From the NCBI GenBank assembly GCA_030067055.1, contig JASJAL010000008.1:1-28998 (forward strand): a stretch of DNA of 28,998 bases, read 5' to 3'. The notes under the pieces were generated by a model, which saw only the letters and a list, made by a program, of their open reading frames with translations, was not told the DNA's origin and ran no database searches. Made by a program: the position numbers and the translations under genes. This stretch comes from Kiloniellales bacterium (lineage in GTDB: Bacteria; Pseudomonadota; Alphaproteobacteria; Kiloniellales; JAKSBE01). Shown in pieces: positions 1 through 7,437 of the stretch (position 1 is the stretch's first letter; every line of letters begins with the position of its first letter).

Positions 1-372
1 CGCTGGAACCAGATGGTCCTCAAGGCCCTGTTCATCGGCAGCACCCTGCACCCGATCCAGGGCCTGGACGAACGCGCCAACCCGGCCCTGGCGGCGATCC
101 TGATCGACTACGCCCACGAGCGCTGGGCGGCGGGCCGGGCGGTCTCTCCGGAGCTCTGGCGCTGCGTCGGGCCCTTCGCCGTGGCCTCGCTGCTGCCGGA
201 CCTGGAGCGAGCGCTGGGCGGCGAGGACGAGACCGAACGCCGGGCGGCCGCCCTGGCGCTGGCCTCGAGCCCGGCGGCCGAGGCCCGAGCGCTGCTGGCC
301 GGCGCCGACGAGATCGCGGCCGAGATCGAAAGCGGCGCGCTGACCTGGGAGCGCCTGGCGGCACAGGCATGA
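1..372 (+). CDS. eboA: EboA-like protein, C-terminal part (cut by left window edge)
   Basis: The reading frame is open from the first base, so the start lies outside the window; 123 codons and a TGA are visible. The visible part is alanine- and leucine-rich and predicted helical, with a segment on positions of secondary structure ending in a GALTWERLA-type tail, resembling the C-terminus of EboA proteins. EboA belongs to the ebo (edb) cluster, linked in cyanobacteria to export or trafficking of metabolites such as scytonemin precursors; its biochemical activity is not established. The main support is context: the next gene overlaps this stop codon or follows it closely and is a TatD-like hydrolase, matching the usual eboA-eboB order. 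No signal peptide can be judged. Moderately sure of family; function unknown. Confidence 0.65.
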   Translation, partial: RWNQMVLKALFIGSTLHPIQGLDERANPALAAILIDYAHERWAAGRAVSPELWRCVGPFAVASLLPDLERALGGEDETERRAAALALASSPAAEARALLAGADEIAAEIESGALTWERLAAQA

Positions 373-398
373 CGGACAAAGCTGGAGGACGTGCGACC

Positions 399-1325
399 AT
401 GATGTTCATCGATCCGCACACCCATATGATCTCGCGGACCACGGACGACTACGAAGCCATGGCGGCGTCCGGCGTCGTCGCCGTGATCGAGCCGGCCTTC
501 TGGATCGGCCAGCCGCGGACCAACGTCGGCAGCTACATCGACTACCTGTCGCACATCGTCGGCTTCGAGCGCTTCCGCGCCGGGCAGTTCGGCATCCGCC
601 ACTACTGCACCATCGGCCTGAACTCCAAGGAGGCCAACAACGAGGCCCTGGCCGAAGAGGTCATGGAGATCCTGCCGCGCTTCGCCCTGAAGGAAGGCGT
701 CGTGGCGATCGGCGAGATCGGATACGACGAGCAGAGCGAGCTGGAGGACAAGTACTTCCGTCTGCAGCTGGAGCTGGCCAAGGAGCTCGATCTGCCGGTC
801 ATGATCCACACCCCGCACCGGGACAAGAAGCGCGGCACCTCGCGCTCCATGGACGTCTGCGAGGAGCACGGCCTGCCGCCCTCCAAGGTGGTCATCGACC
901 ACAACAACGAGGAGACCGTGCAGGAGACCCTGGACCGCGGCTTCTGGGCGGCCTTCTCGATCTATCCCAGCACCAAGATGGGCAACGCCCGCATGGTCGA
1001 GATCCTGCGCCAGTACGGCGCCGAGCGGGTGATCGTCGACTCCGCCTGCGACTGGGGCATCTCGGAGCCCCTGGGCGTGGCCAAGACAGCCAAGCTGGCG
1101 CTTGAGCGCGGCATCCCGGAGGAGCAGGTGCGCCTGGCCTGTTACCAGAACGCGCTGGACGCCTACGGACAGAGCGGCCAGATCAAGGAGGACGACTGGC
1201 TCAACCCGCCGGCGATCGACCAGCGCACGCTCTACGAGGGCAACTCGATCCTGCGCGGCGGCCGCGAACCCAAGATCGAGGACGCCAAGCTCAAGCGCAC
1301 GATGGACGAGCTGATCATCGAGTGA
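399..1325 (+). CDS. eboB: EboB-like TatD-family metal-dependent hydrolase
   Basis: A 308-aa TIM-barrel amidohydrolase of the TatD superfamily. Metal-ligand motifs are visible in order: DPHTHM (His7, His9) at the N-terminus, the glutamate in AIGEIGYDE, MIHTPH, VVIDHNN, and the aspartate in VIVDSACDWG. TatD proteins are often DNases, but the ebo-cluster paralogue has no proven substrate. I chose the ATG at 399 because GGAGG at 384-388 sits 10 nt upstream; the in-frame ATG at 369 overlaps the eboA stop as ATGA and would add ten residues. It is probably co-transcribed with eboA. The usual downstream partner (UbiA-like EboC) is absent; a PQQ-type dehydrogenase follows instead. Family call is secure; the ebo assignment rests on the neighbour and the divergent TatD sequence. 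Confidence 0.8.
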   Translation: MMFIDPHTHMISRTTDDYEAMAASGVVAVIEPAFWIGQPRTNVGSYIDYLSHIVGFERFRAGQFGIRHYCTIGLNSKEANNEALAEEVMEILPRFALKEGVVAIGEIGYDEQSELEDKYFRLQLELAKELDLPVMIHTPHRDKKRGTSRSMDVCEEHGLPPSKVVIDHNNEETVQETLDRGFWAAFSIYPSTKMGNARMVEILRQYGAERVIVDSACDWGISEPLGVAKTAKLALERGIPEEQVRLACYQNALDAYGQSGQIKEDDWLNPPAIDQRTLYEGNSILRGGREPKIEDAKLKRTMDELIIE

Positions 1326-1379
1326 CGGGAGTCGAACGACCGGCCGGCGAAACGCAGGCCGGGACGGCGAGAAGGCCGA

Positions 1380-1408
1380 TGGACGTGCGGCGGGTTCGCC
1401 GATAAGAT
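1380..1408 (+). promoter_or_regulatory. Putative promoter of the PQQ-type sugar dehydrogenase gene
   Basis: TGGACG (1380-1385) and TAAGAT (1403-1408) are separated by 17 nt, each matching four of six sigma-70 consensus positions. They sit in the only A/T-rich part of the 113-nt gap after eboB. A possible weak stem, CCGGCC/GGCCGG at 1340-1362, lies upstream and may end the ebo transcript. Weak, position-based call. Confidence 0.25.
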
Positions 1409-1483
1409 ATATCAGAACAAAAACCGAAGAACGCTGGCTTGGGAAAGCGGAACCTAGGCGTACTCAAGGGGAGGATCTCAAGA

Positions 1484-2776
1484 ATGAGCCTTACAAGGAC
1501 TCTCACCGCGGCGTCTGCCGTCGCCGCGCTGTTTACCGTGAGCGTAACGGCACAGGCCGAAGTGCCGATCAAGCTCGAACCCCACATCACCGGCCTCAAC
1601 GCGCCGCTGGCGATGGTTCAGCCGGAAGGCGACGACCGGACCTTCGTCATCGAGCAGTTCGGCCGCGTGCGGATCGTCAGGGACGGCCAGCTCGAGCCCG
1701 ATCCCTTCCTCGACATCCGGAACCTGATCCCGCAGCTTTGGAAGGACTTCGACGAGCGCGGTCTGCTGGGCCTGGCTTTCCATCCGAAGTTCCAGGAAAA
1801 CGGTCGTTTCTACGTCGCCTACACCGCGCATCTCGACTTCCAGGGCGACCTGGGCAAGCAGTTCTGGTGGGACCACACCAACGTGGTCGCCGAATACCGT
1901 GTGTCGGCCGACGATCCTGACGCCGCCGATCCCCGGTCCGGCAAGATCATCACCTCGATCGACTGGCCGCAGTTCAACCACAACGGCCACTGGATCGGCT
2001 TCGGCAAGGACGGGATGCTCTATATCTCGACCGGCGACGGCGGCTATGCCAACGACTGGGGCATCGGCCACAACGTCACCGAGGGCAACGGCCAGGATCT
2101 CACCACCATGATGGGCAAGATCCTGAGAGTCGATGTCGATGGCGGCGATCCCTACGGCATTCCCGACGACAATCCCTTCGTCGGCAACAACGACGCCCTG
2201 CCGGAGATCTGGGCCTACGGCCTGCGTAATCCCTGGCGCTGCTCCTTCGACACCGGCAGCGACCGGCTGATCTGCGCCGACGTGCAGCAGAACAGCTACG
2301 AAGAGGTCAGCGTTATCGAGAAGGGCGGCAACATGGGTTGGCGCAAGATGGAAGCGACCCACTGCTTCGACTACCAGAACCCGGACAACCATCCGAAGTC
2401 CTGCGACACCGAGGGCCTGGTCCTGCCGATCCTGGAGTACCAGAACTGCACCGCCAAGCCGGACGGCTGCAAGGGCATCTCGGTGACCGGCGGCTACGTC
2501 TACCAGGGCGGCCAGGATGCCTGGAAGGGCAAGTACATCTTCGGCGACTGGAGCAAGTCCTTCGCCGAGATGGACGGCCAGATCTTCGTCGGCTCCCGCG
2601 CCGACGACGGCAGCTGGAGCATGGACACCGCCAAGGTGACCAACATGGACGGCAACACGCCCTACATCCTGGCCTTCGGGCAGGACCGGGACGGCGAGGT
2701 CTACGCGCTGACCTCGATCACCACCGGCCCGGTGGGCGGCCTGGACACGATCTACAAGATCGTTCCGGCGAACTGA
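1484..2776 (+). CDS. Exported PQQ-dependent sugar dehydrogenase (glucose/sorbosone dehydrogenase family)
   Basis: A 430-aa six-bladed beta-propeller protein of the GSDH family, which oxidises aldoses or related sugars in the periplasm with PQQ. It begins with a Sec signal peptide (about residues 1-21, cleavage near AQA-E). The family's active-site features are visible: FNHNGHW with the likely catalytic His166, GMLYISTGDGG, and YGLRNPWR with Arg248. The N-terminal LAMVQPEGDDRTFVIEQFGRVRI stretch is typical of the first blade in shortened form. The start at 1484 is supported by AGGGGAGG at 1467-1474, nine nt upstream; a TTG at 1439 would extend the frame but hide the signal peptide. A terminator follows, and a small cytochrome c gene lies 140 nt downstream and may accept the electrons. 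Actual sugar substrate unknown; sequence shows no PQQ synthesis genes nearby. Confidence 0.85.
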   Translation: MSLTRTLTAASAVAALFTVSVTAQAEVPIKLEPHITGLNAPLAMVQPEGDDRTFVIEQFGRVRIVRDGQLEPDPFLDIRNLIPQLWKDFDERGLLGLAFHPKFQENGRFYVAYTAHLDFQGDLGKQFWWDHTNVVAEYRVSADDPDAADPRSGKIITSIDWPQFNHNGHWIGFGKDGMLYISTGDGGYANDWGIGHNVTEGNGQDLTTMMGKILRVDVDGGDPYGIPDDNPFVGNNDALPEIWAYGLRNPWRCSFDTGSDRLICADVQQNSYEEVSVIEKGGNMGWRKMEATHCFDYQNPDNHPKSCDTEGLVLPILEYQNCTAKPDGCKGISVTGGYVYQGGQDAWKGKYIFGDWSKSFAEMDGQIFVGSRADDGSWSMDTAKVTNMDGNTPYILAFGQDRDGEVYALTSITTGPVGGLDTIYKIVPAN

Positions 2777-2807
2777 TCCGCGCCAGCGGATGACGTAATT
2801 GGGTCGA

Positions 2808-2845
2808 GGCGATCCCGGCTTAAGATGCCGGGGTCGCCTTGTCCT
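2808..2845 (+). terminator. Rho-independent terminator after the sugar dehydrogenase
   Basis: Arms GGCGATCCCGGC (2808-2819) and GCCGGGGTCGCC (2827-2838) form a 12-bp stem with one G-T pair and a 7-nt loop, followed by a T-rich TTGTCCTTGT. It separates the dehydrogenase gene from the cytochrome gene, so these may be only partly co-transcribed. Confidence 0.65.
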
Positions 2846-2916
2846 TGTGACACACCGCGGTGACGAGAGAGACAGAATCCGGCACCGCCCAAGATACGAG
2901 GGATGTCGCCCGAACC

Positions 2917-3279
2917 ATGACGCTGCGTGCATTGAGCACCTCGCTGGCCATCACGTCGATGCTGGCCCTCTGCGGTGCGGCGGCGGTCGCGGACAGCGGC
3001 AAGGAGCCGTCGCCGCCCTTCAGCGAGGACTTCCTCAAGACCCAGTCCAACATCCAACTCGGCGAGGAGATCTGGAAGGAGCAGTGCCGCCACTGCCACG
3101 GCCGCTCCGCCTATCCGGGCAAGGCGCCGAAGCTCAAGCCCCGGCGCTACAAGCCCGACTTCGTCTACGACCGGGTCACCAACGGGTTCCGCAAGATGCC
3201 GGCCTGGAAAGAGGTCTACGACCAGCAGGAACGGATGAGCATCGTCGCCTACATCCTCAGCAAGGACTTCTCGCCCTGA
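2917..3279 (+). CDS. Small exported c-type cytochrome
   Basis: A 120-aa monohaem cytochrome c. A signal peptide covers roughly residues 1-25 (ALCGAAAVA-DS). The haem-binding motif CRHCH is at Cys57, Cys60 and His61, and the methionine in RKMPAW is a candidate distal haem ligand; the C-terminal helix SIVAYILSKDF is typical of class I cytochromes. It should act in the periplasm as a soluble electron carrier. Its position behind an exported PQQ-type dehydrogenase suggests it takes electrons from that enzyme, as cytochromes do beside PQQ alcohol dehydrogenases; this is inference. I chose the ATG at 2917, which gives a clean signal peptide and has GAGGGA at 2898-2903; a GTG at 2860 would add 19 polar residues. 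Confidence 0.85.
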   Translation: MTLRALSTSLAITSMLALCGAAAVADSGKEPSPPFSEDFLKTQSNIQLGEEIWKEQCRHCHGRSAYPGKAPKLKPRRYKPDFVYDRVTNGFRKMPAWKEVYDQQERMSIVAYILSKDFSP

Positions 3280-3324
3280 GGGTGAGGGGCGCCACCTAGG
3301 CGCGATCACCGAGCAACCCTGCCA

Positions 3325-3402
3325 CCGTCACGCCCGGGCTTGATCCGGGCATCGATTTCACCGCGGCACCATGGATTGCCGGATCAAGTCCGGCAATGAC
3401 GG
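3325..3402. repeat. Composite dispersed palindromic repeat
   Basis: Two hairpins lie next to each other: GCCCGG/CCGGGC (3332-3350) and ATTGCCGG/CCGGCAAT (3375-3397), both with a CTTGATC/ATCAAG core. The halves are imperfect reverse complements of each other, so the whole stretch can also fold as one long inverted repeat. This type of GTCA-TGCCGG-CTTGATCCGGCA element is, to my knowledge, spread between genes in many Alphaproteobacteria. Here it lies between convergent genes and could serve as a two-way terminator. Confidence 0.7.
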
Positions 3403-3433
3403 AGGCGTACGAAGCGGCGGCGGAGCAAAGCCC

Positions 3434-4264
3434 CTAGAGCCGGTAGAAAGCTTCTGCGTTGCCGCCGAAGATGGCGGCCTTCTCGGTATCGGACAAATTC
3501 GCAGTCAGGGACTCCGCGGCGGCGCGCCAGGCGTCGTAGGGGGCGGCGAGGGTGCAGACCGGCCAGTCGGAGCCCCAGATCAGGCGGTCGGGGCCGAAGA
3601 CCTCGAGCAAATGATCGACATAGGGGCGGAGGTCGGCTTCGGTCCAGTCCGGTGCGGCCTCGGTGACCAGGCCGGAGAACTTGCAGAGCGCCGAGGTCTC
3701 CTGCGCCAGGGTCTTCATGTCGGCGGCCCAGGGCGCAAAGGCACGGTCGCGGATCTGGGGCTTCGATCCGTGGCAGATCACCGTGCGCAACTCGGGATAG
3801 CGGCCGAGCAGGACCAGAAGGTTCTTCAGGTGGCGCGGGAAGGTCAGGGCATCGAAGCAGAGCTCGATGTCGATCAGCGCCCGAAAGGCCGCATCGAGGT
3901 CGGGCCGCAGCATCCAGTCGTCGTCCGGGATGTCCTGGATCATCGGGCGCAGGCCCTTGAGCCAGGGGTTAGCGGCGAGACGCGCCATCTCGGCCGGCGC
4001 CGTCGGATCGGCGAACTCGACCCAGCCGACCACGCCCCGCACCCAGGGCGTATCGGCAGCGAGGCCCAGCAAGTACTCCGTCTCGGCGACGGTCGCCGCG
4101 GCCTGCACCAGGATCACGCCGTCGATACCGTGCTTGCGGCGCAAGGGGTCGAGGTCGTCGGGCCCGAAGTCGCGGTAGAGCGCCGTCAGGTCCGGAGTCA
4201 GCCAGCCGTAGTCGCCGCGCGCGACCTGCCAGAGGTGGACGTGAGAGTCGATGCCGGGAGCCAT
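3434..4264 (-). CDS. Amidohydrolase-family sugar lactonase (COG3618; fuconolactonase-like)
   Basis: A 276-aa TIM-barrel amidohydrolase. The metal motif DSHVHLW is at the N-terminus, VICHGSKP and the C-terminal IWGSDWPV motif carry the other His and Asp ligands. The order, length and the WGSDWPV signature fit COG3618 enzymes such as L-fucono-1,5-lactonase and L-rhamnono-lactonase, which hydrolyse aldonolactones. It is the last gene of the sugar operon, 10 nt after the aldose dehydrogenase gene that would make its lactone substrate. The next pathway steps (aldonate dehydratase, aldolase) are not in the window. Substrate is inferred from neighbours; other 2-pyrone or dicarboxylate lactonases of the same superfamily are possible. 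Confidence 0.8.
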   Translation of the reverse strand: MAPGIDSHVHLWQVARGDYGWLTPDLTALYRDFGPDDLDPLRRKHGIDGVILVQAAATVAETEYLLGLAADTPWVRGVVGWVEFADPTAPAEMARLAANPWLKGLRPMIQDIPDDDWMLRPDLDAAFRALIDIELCFDALTFPRHLKNLLVLLGRYPELRTVICHGSKPQIRDRAFAPWAADMKTLAQETSALCKFSGLVTEAAPDWTEADLRPYVDHLLEVFGPDRLIWGSDWPVCTLAAPYDAWRAAAESLTANLSDTEKAAIFGGNAEAFYRL

Positions 4265-4274
4265 GGCCCTGCCC

Positions 4275-5309
4275 TCAGGCCGGATCGGACTCGGGGAGCG
4301 GCGAATCCGCCCGGACCAGGCCCTCGGCCTTGAGATCGCGCCACAGGGCCGCCGGCACCTGCGCGGAAAGGACCTCGAGGTTGCGGGTCACTTCTCCAGG
4401 CGCGGCGGCGCCGGGGATCACCGAAACGATCGCCGGGTGGTTCAGCAGGAAGTGCAGGGCAGCCTCGACCAGGCGCACGCCGTGGGCCTCGCAGACCGCC
4501 TGCAGGCGCGCCGCCCGCTCCATGATCTCCGGCGGCGCCGGCTGGTAGTTGTACTTCGCATCCTCGACCGGCCCGGTGGCGAGGATGCCGCTGTTGTAGG
4601 GCCCGCCGAGAATGATGCCGATGCCGCGCTCGACGCAGAGCGGCAGGAAGGACTCCTGCGCCTCCTGCTCCAGCAGGGTGTAGCGGCCGGCCAGGAGGAA
4701 GCAGTCGAAGTCGGCGCTCTTGGCCAGGCGCTCGCAGATGTCCCACTCGTTGATGCCGACGCCGATCGCCTTGACGTCGCCGGCCGCGCGCAGCTCTTCC
4801 AGCGCCTTGTAGCCGCCCTCCATGAGCTCACGGATCTTGGCGTCGGAGGCCTCGCGGCTGCCGTGGGTCCAGATGTCGACGTCGTGGACCAGGAGGATGT
4901 CGACCCGGTCCGTGCCCATCCGCTTCAAGCTGTCTTCGTAGGAGCGCAGCACGCCGTCGTAGCCGTAGTCGTAGTCGAAGCGACGCGAGGGGATGTCGTG
5001 GAAGATGGTCTCGGGCATCTCCTCCGGCGGGCAGTCGGTCAGGATCCGGCCGATCTTGGTCGAAAGTAGGAACTCGTCCCGCGGCCAGCGCGCAAGGGCG
5101 CGGCCGACGCGCTCCTCCGAGAGGCCGAGGCCGTAGAGCGGTGCCGTGTCGAAGTAGCGGATGCCGGCGTCGTAGGCCGCATCCAGGGTAGCCTGGGCGA
5201 CCTCTTCCTGGATCGGCCGGTAGAGATTGCCGAGCGGGGCGCAGCCGAAGCCAAGGGTGGTGATCTCCAAGGGCCCGTGCTGCCGGGTCTGCAGGGTGCG
5301 CGTCTTCAT
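4275..5309 (-). CDS. Aldo/keto reductase, likely L-fucose / D-threo-aldose 1-dehydrogenase
   Basis: A 344-aa aldo/keto reductase. The catalytic tetrad is visible: Asp54 and Tyr59 in YFDTAPLYG, Lys85 in LLSTKIGR, His142 in LLVHDVD. The N-terminal LGFGCAPLGNLYRPI and RYFDTAPLYGLGLSEERVG segments are characteristic of the D-threo-aldose 1-dehydrogenase / L-fucose dehydrogenase branch, which oxidises C1 of L-fucose, D-arabinose or L-galactose to the lactone with NAD(P)+. Its ATG overlaps the stop of the upstream ATPase gene as ATGA, implying translational coupling, and a lactonase gene follows. Together these make a coherent uptake-oxidation-hydrolysis module. The exact sugar cannot be read from sequence. 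Confidence 0.82.
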   Translation of the reverse strand: MKTRTLQTRQHGPLEITTLGFGCAPLGNLYRPIQEEVAQATLDAAYDAGIRYFDTAPLYGLGLSEERVGRALARWPRDEFLLSTKIGRILTDCPPEEMPETIFHDIPSRRFDYDYGYDGVLRSYEDSLKRMGTDRVDILLVHDVDIWTHGSREASDAKIRELMEGGYKALEELRAAGDVKAIGVGINEWDICERLAKSADFDCFLLAGRYTLLEQEAQESFLPLCVERGIGIILGGPYNSGILATGPVEDAKYNYQPAPPEIMERAARLQAVCEAHGVRLVEAALHFLLNHPAIVSVIPGAAAPGEVTRNLEVLSAQVPAALWRDLKAEGLVRADSPLPESDPA

Positions 5310-6382
5310 GGTGTTGCTGTCTCCTCTGTCGCGGCGCGCAGGCGGTCGCCGCTGTCTCCGTCGAAGATGCAGAGCCGGGCAGGGTCCAGCTCGATCCCGA
5401 CCGGAGTGTCGATGGGCAGGTCGAAGTCGTCCGGCATGCGGGCGACGATCTGGGTCTCGTCCAGCTGGCAGGTGACGATGCTCTCGCTGCCGGTCATCTC
5501 GACCGAGTAGAGCCGGCCCACAAGGGCGCCGGCCTCGGGCGCGACCACGCGACAGTCCTCGGGCCGGAAGCCAAGCACCGCGGGACCTGGCGCGGAAAGG
5601 CCCGGGCAGGCGACCTGCCCGGCGCCATTGGCGAAGGCGCCGGCTTCCAGGCGGCCGGAAACGAGATTCATGGGCGGCGCCCCGATGAAGCCGGCGACGA
5701 AGAGGTTCGCCGGATTGCGGTAGATCTCCCGCGGCCGGCCGATCTGCTGGACCACGCCCTGGTTCATCACCGCGACCCGGTGGGCCAGGGTCATGGCCTC
5801 GATCTGGTCGTGGGTGACGTAAATCGTGGTCACGCCGAGCTCCTGCTGCAGGTGTTTGAGCTCGGCGCGCATGTGGCCGCGCAGCTTGGCGTCGAGGTTG
5901 GACAGCGGTTCGTCCATCAGGAAGAGGCTCGGCCGCCGCACCATGGCCCGGGCCAGGGCGACCCGCTGGCGCTGACCGCCGGAAAGCTGACGCGGGTAGC
6001 GCGCGAGGTAGTCCCCGAGGTGCACCTTGCCGGCCGCCTCGCGCACCGCCGCGTCGCGCTCGGCCGGCGGCAACTTCCGCAGCTTCAAGGGATAGCCGAT
6101 GTTCTCGGCCACCGTCATGTGCGGGTAGAGCGCGTAGGACTGGAAGACCATGGCGATGTCGCGGTACTTGGGCAGGACGTCTGTGACGTCGCGATCGCCG
6201 ATCAGGATCCGGCCTTCGGTCACCGGCTCAAGGCCGGCGATCATGCGCAGCGCCGTGGTCTTGCCGCAGCCCGAGGGGCCGAGCAGGACCAGGAACTCGC
6301 CCTCGGCGATCTCCAGGTCGAGCCCCTTGACCACCTCGACGATGCCGAAGGACTTGCGCAGATCCTTGAGGGCGACGCGCAT
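5306..6382 (-). CDS. Sugar ABC transporter ATP-binding protein (MalK/UgpC type)
   Basis: A 358-aa ATPase of the CUT1 carbohydrate importers. Walker A GPSGCGKTT is at residues 35-43, the Q-loop glutamine is Gln81 (MVFQSYALYPHM), the signature LSGGQ is at 133-137, Walker B LFLMDEP has Asp157-Glu158, and the switch His is in YVTHDQIEAMTLA. A regulatory TOBE-like C-terminal domain follows, normal for MalK-type proteins. The longer open frame upstream lies over the permease and is not used: the ATG at 6382 overlaps the permease stop as TGATG. It drives import through the two permeases encoded just upstream. Confidence 0.93.
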   Translation of the reverse strand: MRVALKDLRKSFGIVEVVKGLDLEIAEGEFLVLLGPSGCGKTTALRMIAGLEPVTEGRILIGDRDVTDVLPKYRDIAMVFQSYALYPHMTVAENIGYPLKLRKLPPAERDAAVREAAGKVHLGDYLARYPRQLSGGQRQRVALARAMVRRPSLFLMDEPLSNLDAKLRGHMRAELKHLQQELGVTTIYVTHDQIEAMTLAHRVAVMNQGVVQQIGRPREIYRNPANLFVAGFIGAPPMNLVSGRLEAGAFANGAGQVACPGLSAPGPAVLGFRPEDCRVVAPEAGALVGRLYSVEMTGSESIVTCQLDETQIVARMPDDFDLPIDTPVGIELDPARLCIFDGDSGDRLRAATEETATP

Positions 6383-7437
6383 CAGCCCTTCACCGCGCCG
6401 ATCAAGAGGCCGCGCGCGATGTAGCGCTGCAGCAAGACAGTCATCGCGACCACCGGCGCGATCATGATGATGATCAGCACCGACATGTACCACCACTGCG
6501 GCCCGCGGGTGGCGTTCTGGGCCGCGACCAGCAGCGGCATGGTCTGGGCGTCGGCGGTCGAGAGGAAGAGCGCCAGCAAATACTCGTTCCAGGCCAGGAT
6601 CAGGACCAGCAGGAAGGTCGCCGCCAGGCCCGGCTTGGCCAGCGGCAGGACGATGGTGAAGAGGATGCGCAGCTTGGAGGCGCCGTCGATCTGGGCGCTC
6701 TCCTCCAGGTCGATGGGGATGCCGGCGAAGAAGTCGCGCAGGATCCAGACCGCGATCGGCAAGTTGACCGCCATGTAGGTCAGGATCAGCGCGAGATGGG
6801 TGTCGAGCAGGCGCAGCTGCTGGAACATGATGTAGATCGGCAGCACCGCGACCACCGGCGGCAGGATGCGGTTGGAGATGATCCAGAACTGGATGTCCTC
6901 GTTGCCCAGGGCGCGCTTGAGGCGGCGGCCCAGGGTCGCGACCAGGATGAGGAACAGCGCGATGCCGACCGCCAGGCTGATCTGCCAGGCGACGCCGTAG
7001 GCCGCGGTCGCGACGACCACGGCGGCCAAGATCGCCAGGAAACCGACAATGAGGCCGATCTTCACCCGGTACTGGATGCGCACCAGGGCGTAGGCGGCGA
7101 AGGCGCCGAAGAGCACGGCGAGCAGGGTGCTGACGAAGGCGATCACCACCGAGTTGAGGTAGGGCCGCAGGGTGTCGTTGCCGAGCTCGACGAAGACGTA
7201 GTGCCAGGCGTGGCCCGAGGGCGCGAAGTCGATGAAGGGCAGGTAGTCCGGCCCGTCGTTGACCTGCACCGGAAGCTTGAAGGAGGTGATCAAGAGCCAG
7301 TAGAGCGGGAAGAGCACGACGAAGGTCCAGCCGAGCAGGACCGCGTAGGTCAGCAGCTTGGTGCCCGGGGCCAGGGACTGCAGGTCCTTCGGCTCGAAGA
7401 GCCGGCGCCAGAGGGAAGCTTGCGCCGGCGCGCTCAT
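6382..7437 (-). CDS. Sugar ABC transporter permease, MalG type, with extra membrane segments
   Basis: A 351-aa inner-membrane permease. The EAA-loop is visible as EESAQIDGASKLRILFTIVL followed by the typical LAWNEYLLALFL helix, and the C-terminus ends in RGLLIGAVKG, both standard for MalG-type CUT1 permeases. It is longer than the usual 270-300 residues because about 55 residues, holding two additional hydrophobic stretches (around FLAILAAVVVATAAYGVA and ISLAVGIALFLILVATL), are inserted between the segment starting YLNSVVIAF and the one with ILPPVVAVLPIYIMF. Its ATG overlaps the upstream permease stop as ATGA. The open frame continues further upstream only by overlapping the other permease gene. 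Confidence 0.9.
   Translation of the reverse strand: MSAPAQASLWRRLFEPKDLQSLAPGTKLLTYAVLLGWTFVVLFPLYWLLITSFKLPVQVNDGPDYLPFIDFAPSGHAWHYVFVELGNDTLRPYLNSVVIAFVSTLLAVLFGAFAAYALVRIQYRVKIGLIVGFLAILAAVVVATAAYGVAWQISLAVGIALFLILVATLGRRLKRALGNEDIQFWIISNRILPPVVAVLPIYIMFQQLRLLDTHLALILTYMAVNLPIAVWILRDFFAGIPIDLEESAQIDGASKLRILFTIVLPLAKPGLAATFLLVLILAWNEYLLALFLSTADAQTMPLLVAAQNATRGPQWWYMSVLIIIMIAPVVAMTVLLQRYIARGLLIGAVKG

Noticed and set aside
1340..1362. CCGGCC/GGCCGG stem after eboB as a terminator
   Set aside because: Six-bp stem with 11-nt loop and no T tract; too weak for its own entry.
1478..2932. 484-aa minus-strand frame opposite the sugar dehydrogenase
   Set aside because: Antisense shadow of a gene with signal peptide and family motifs.
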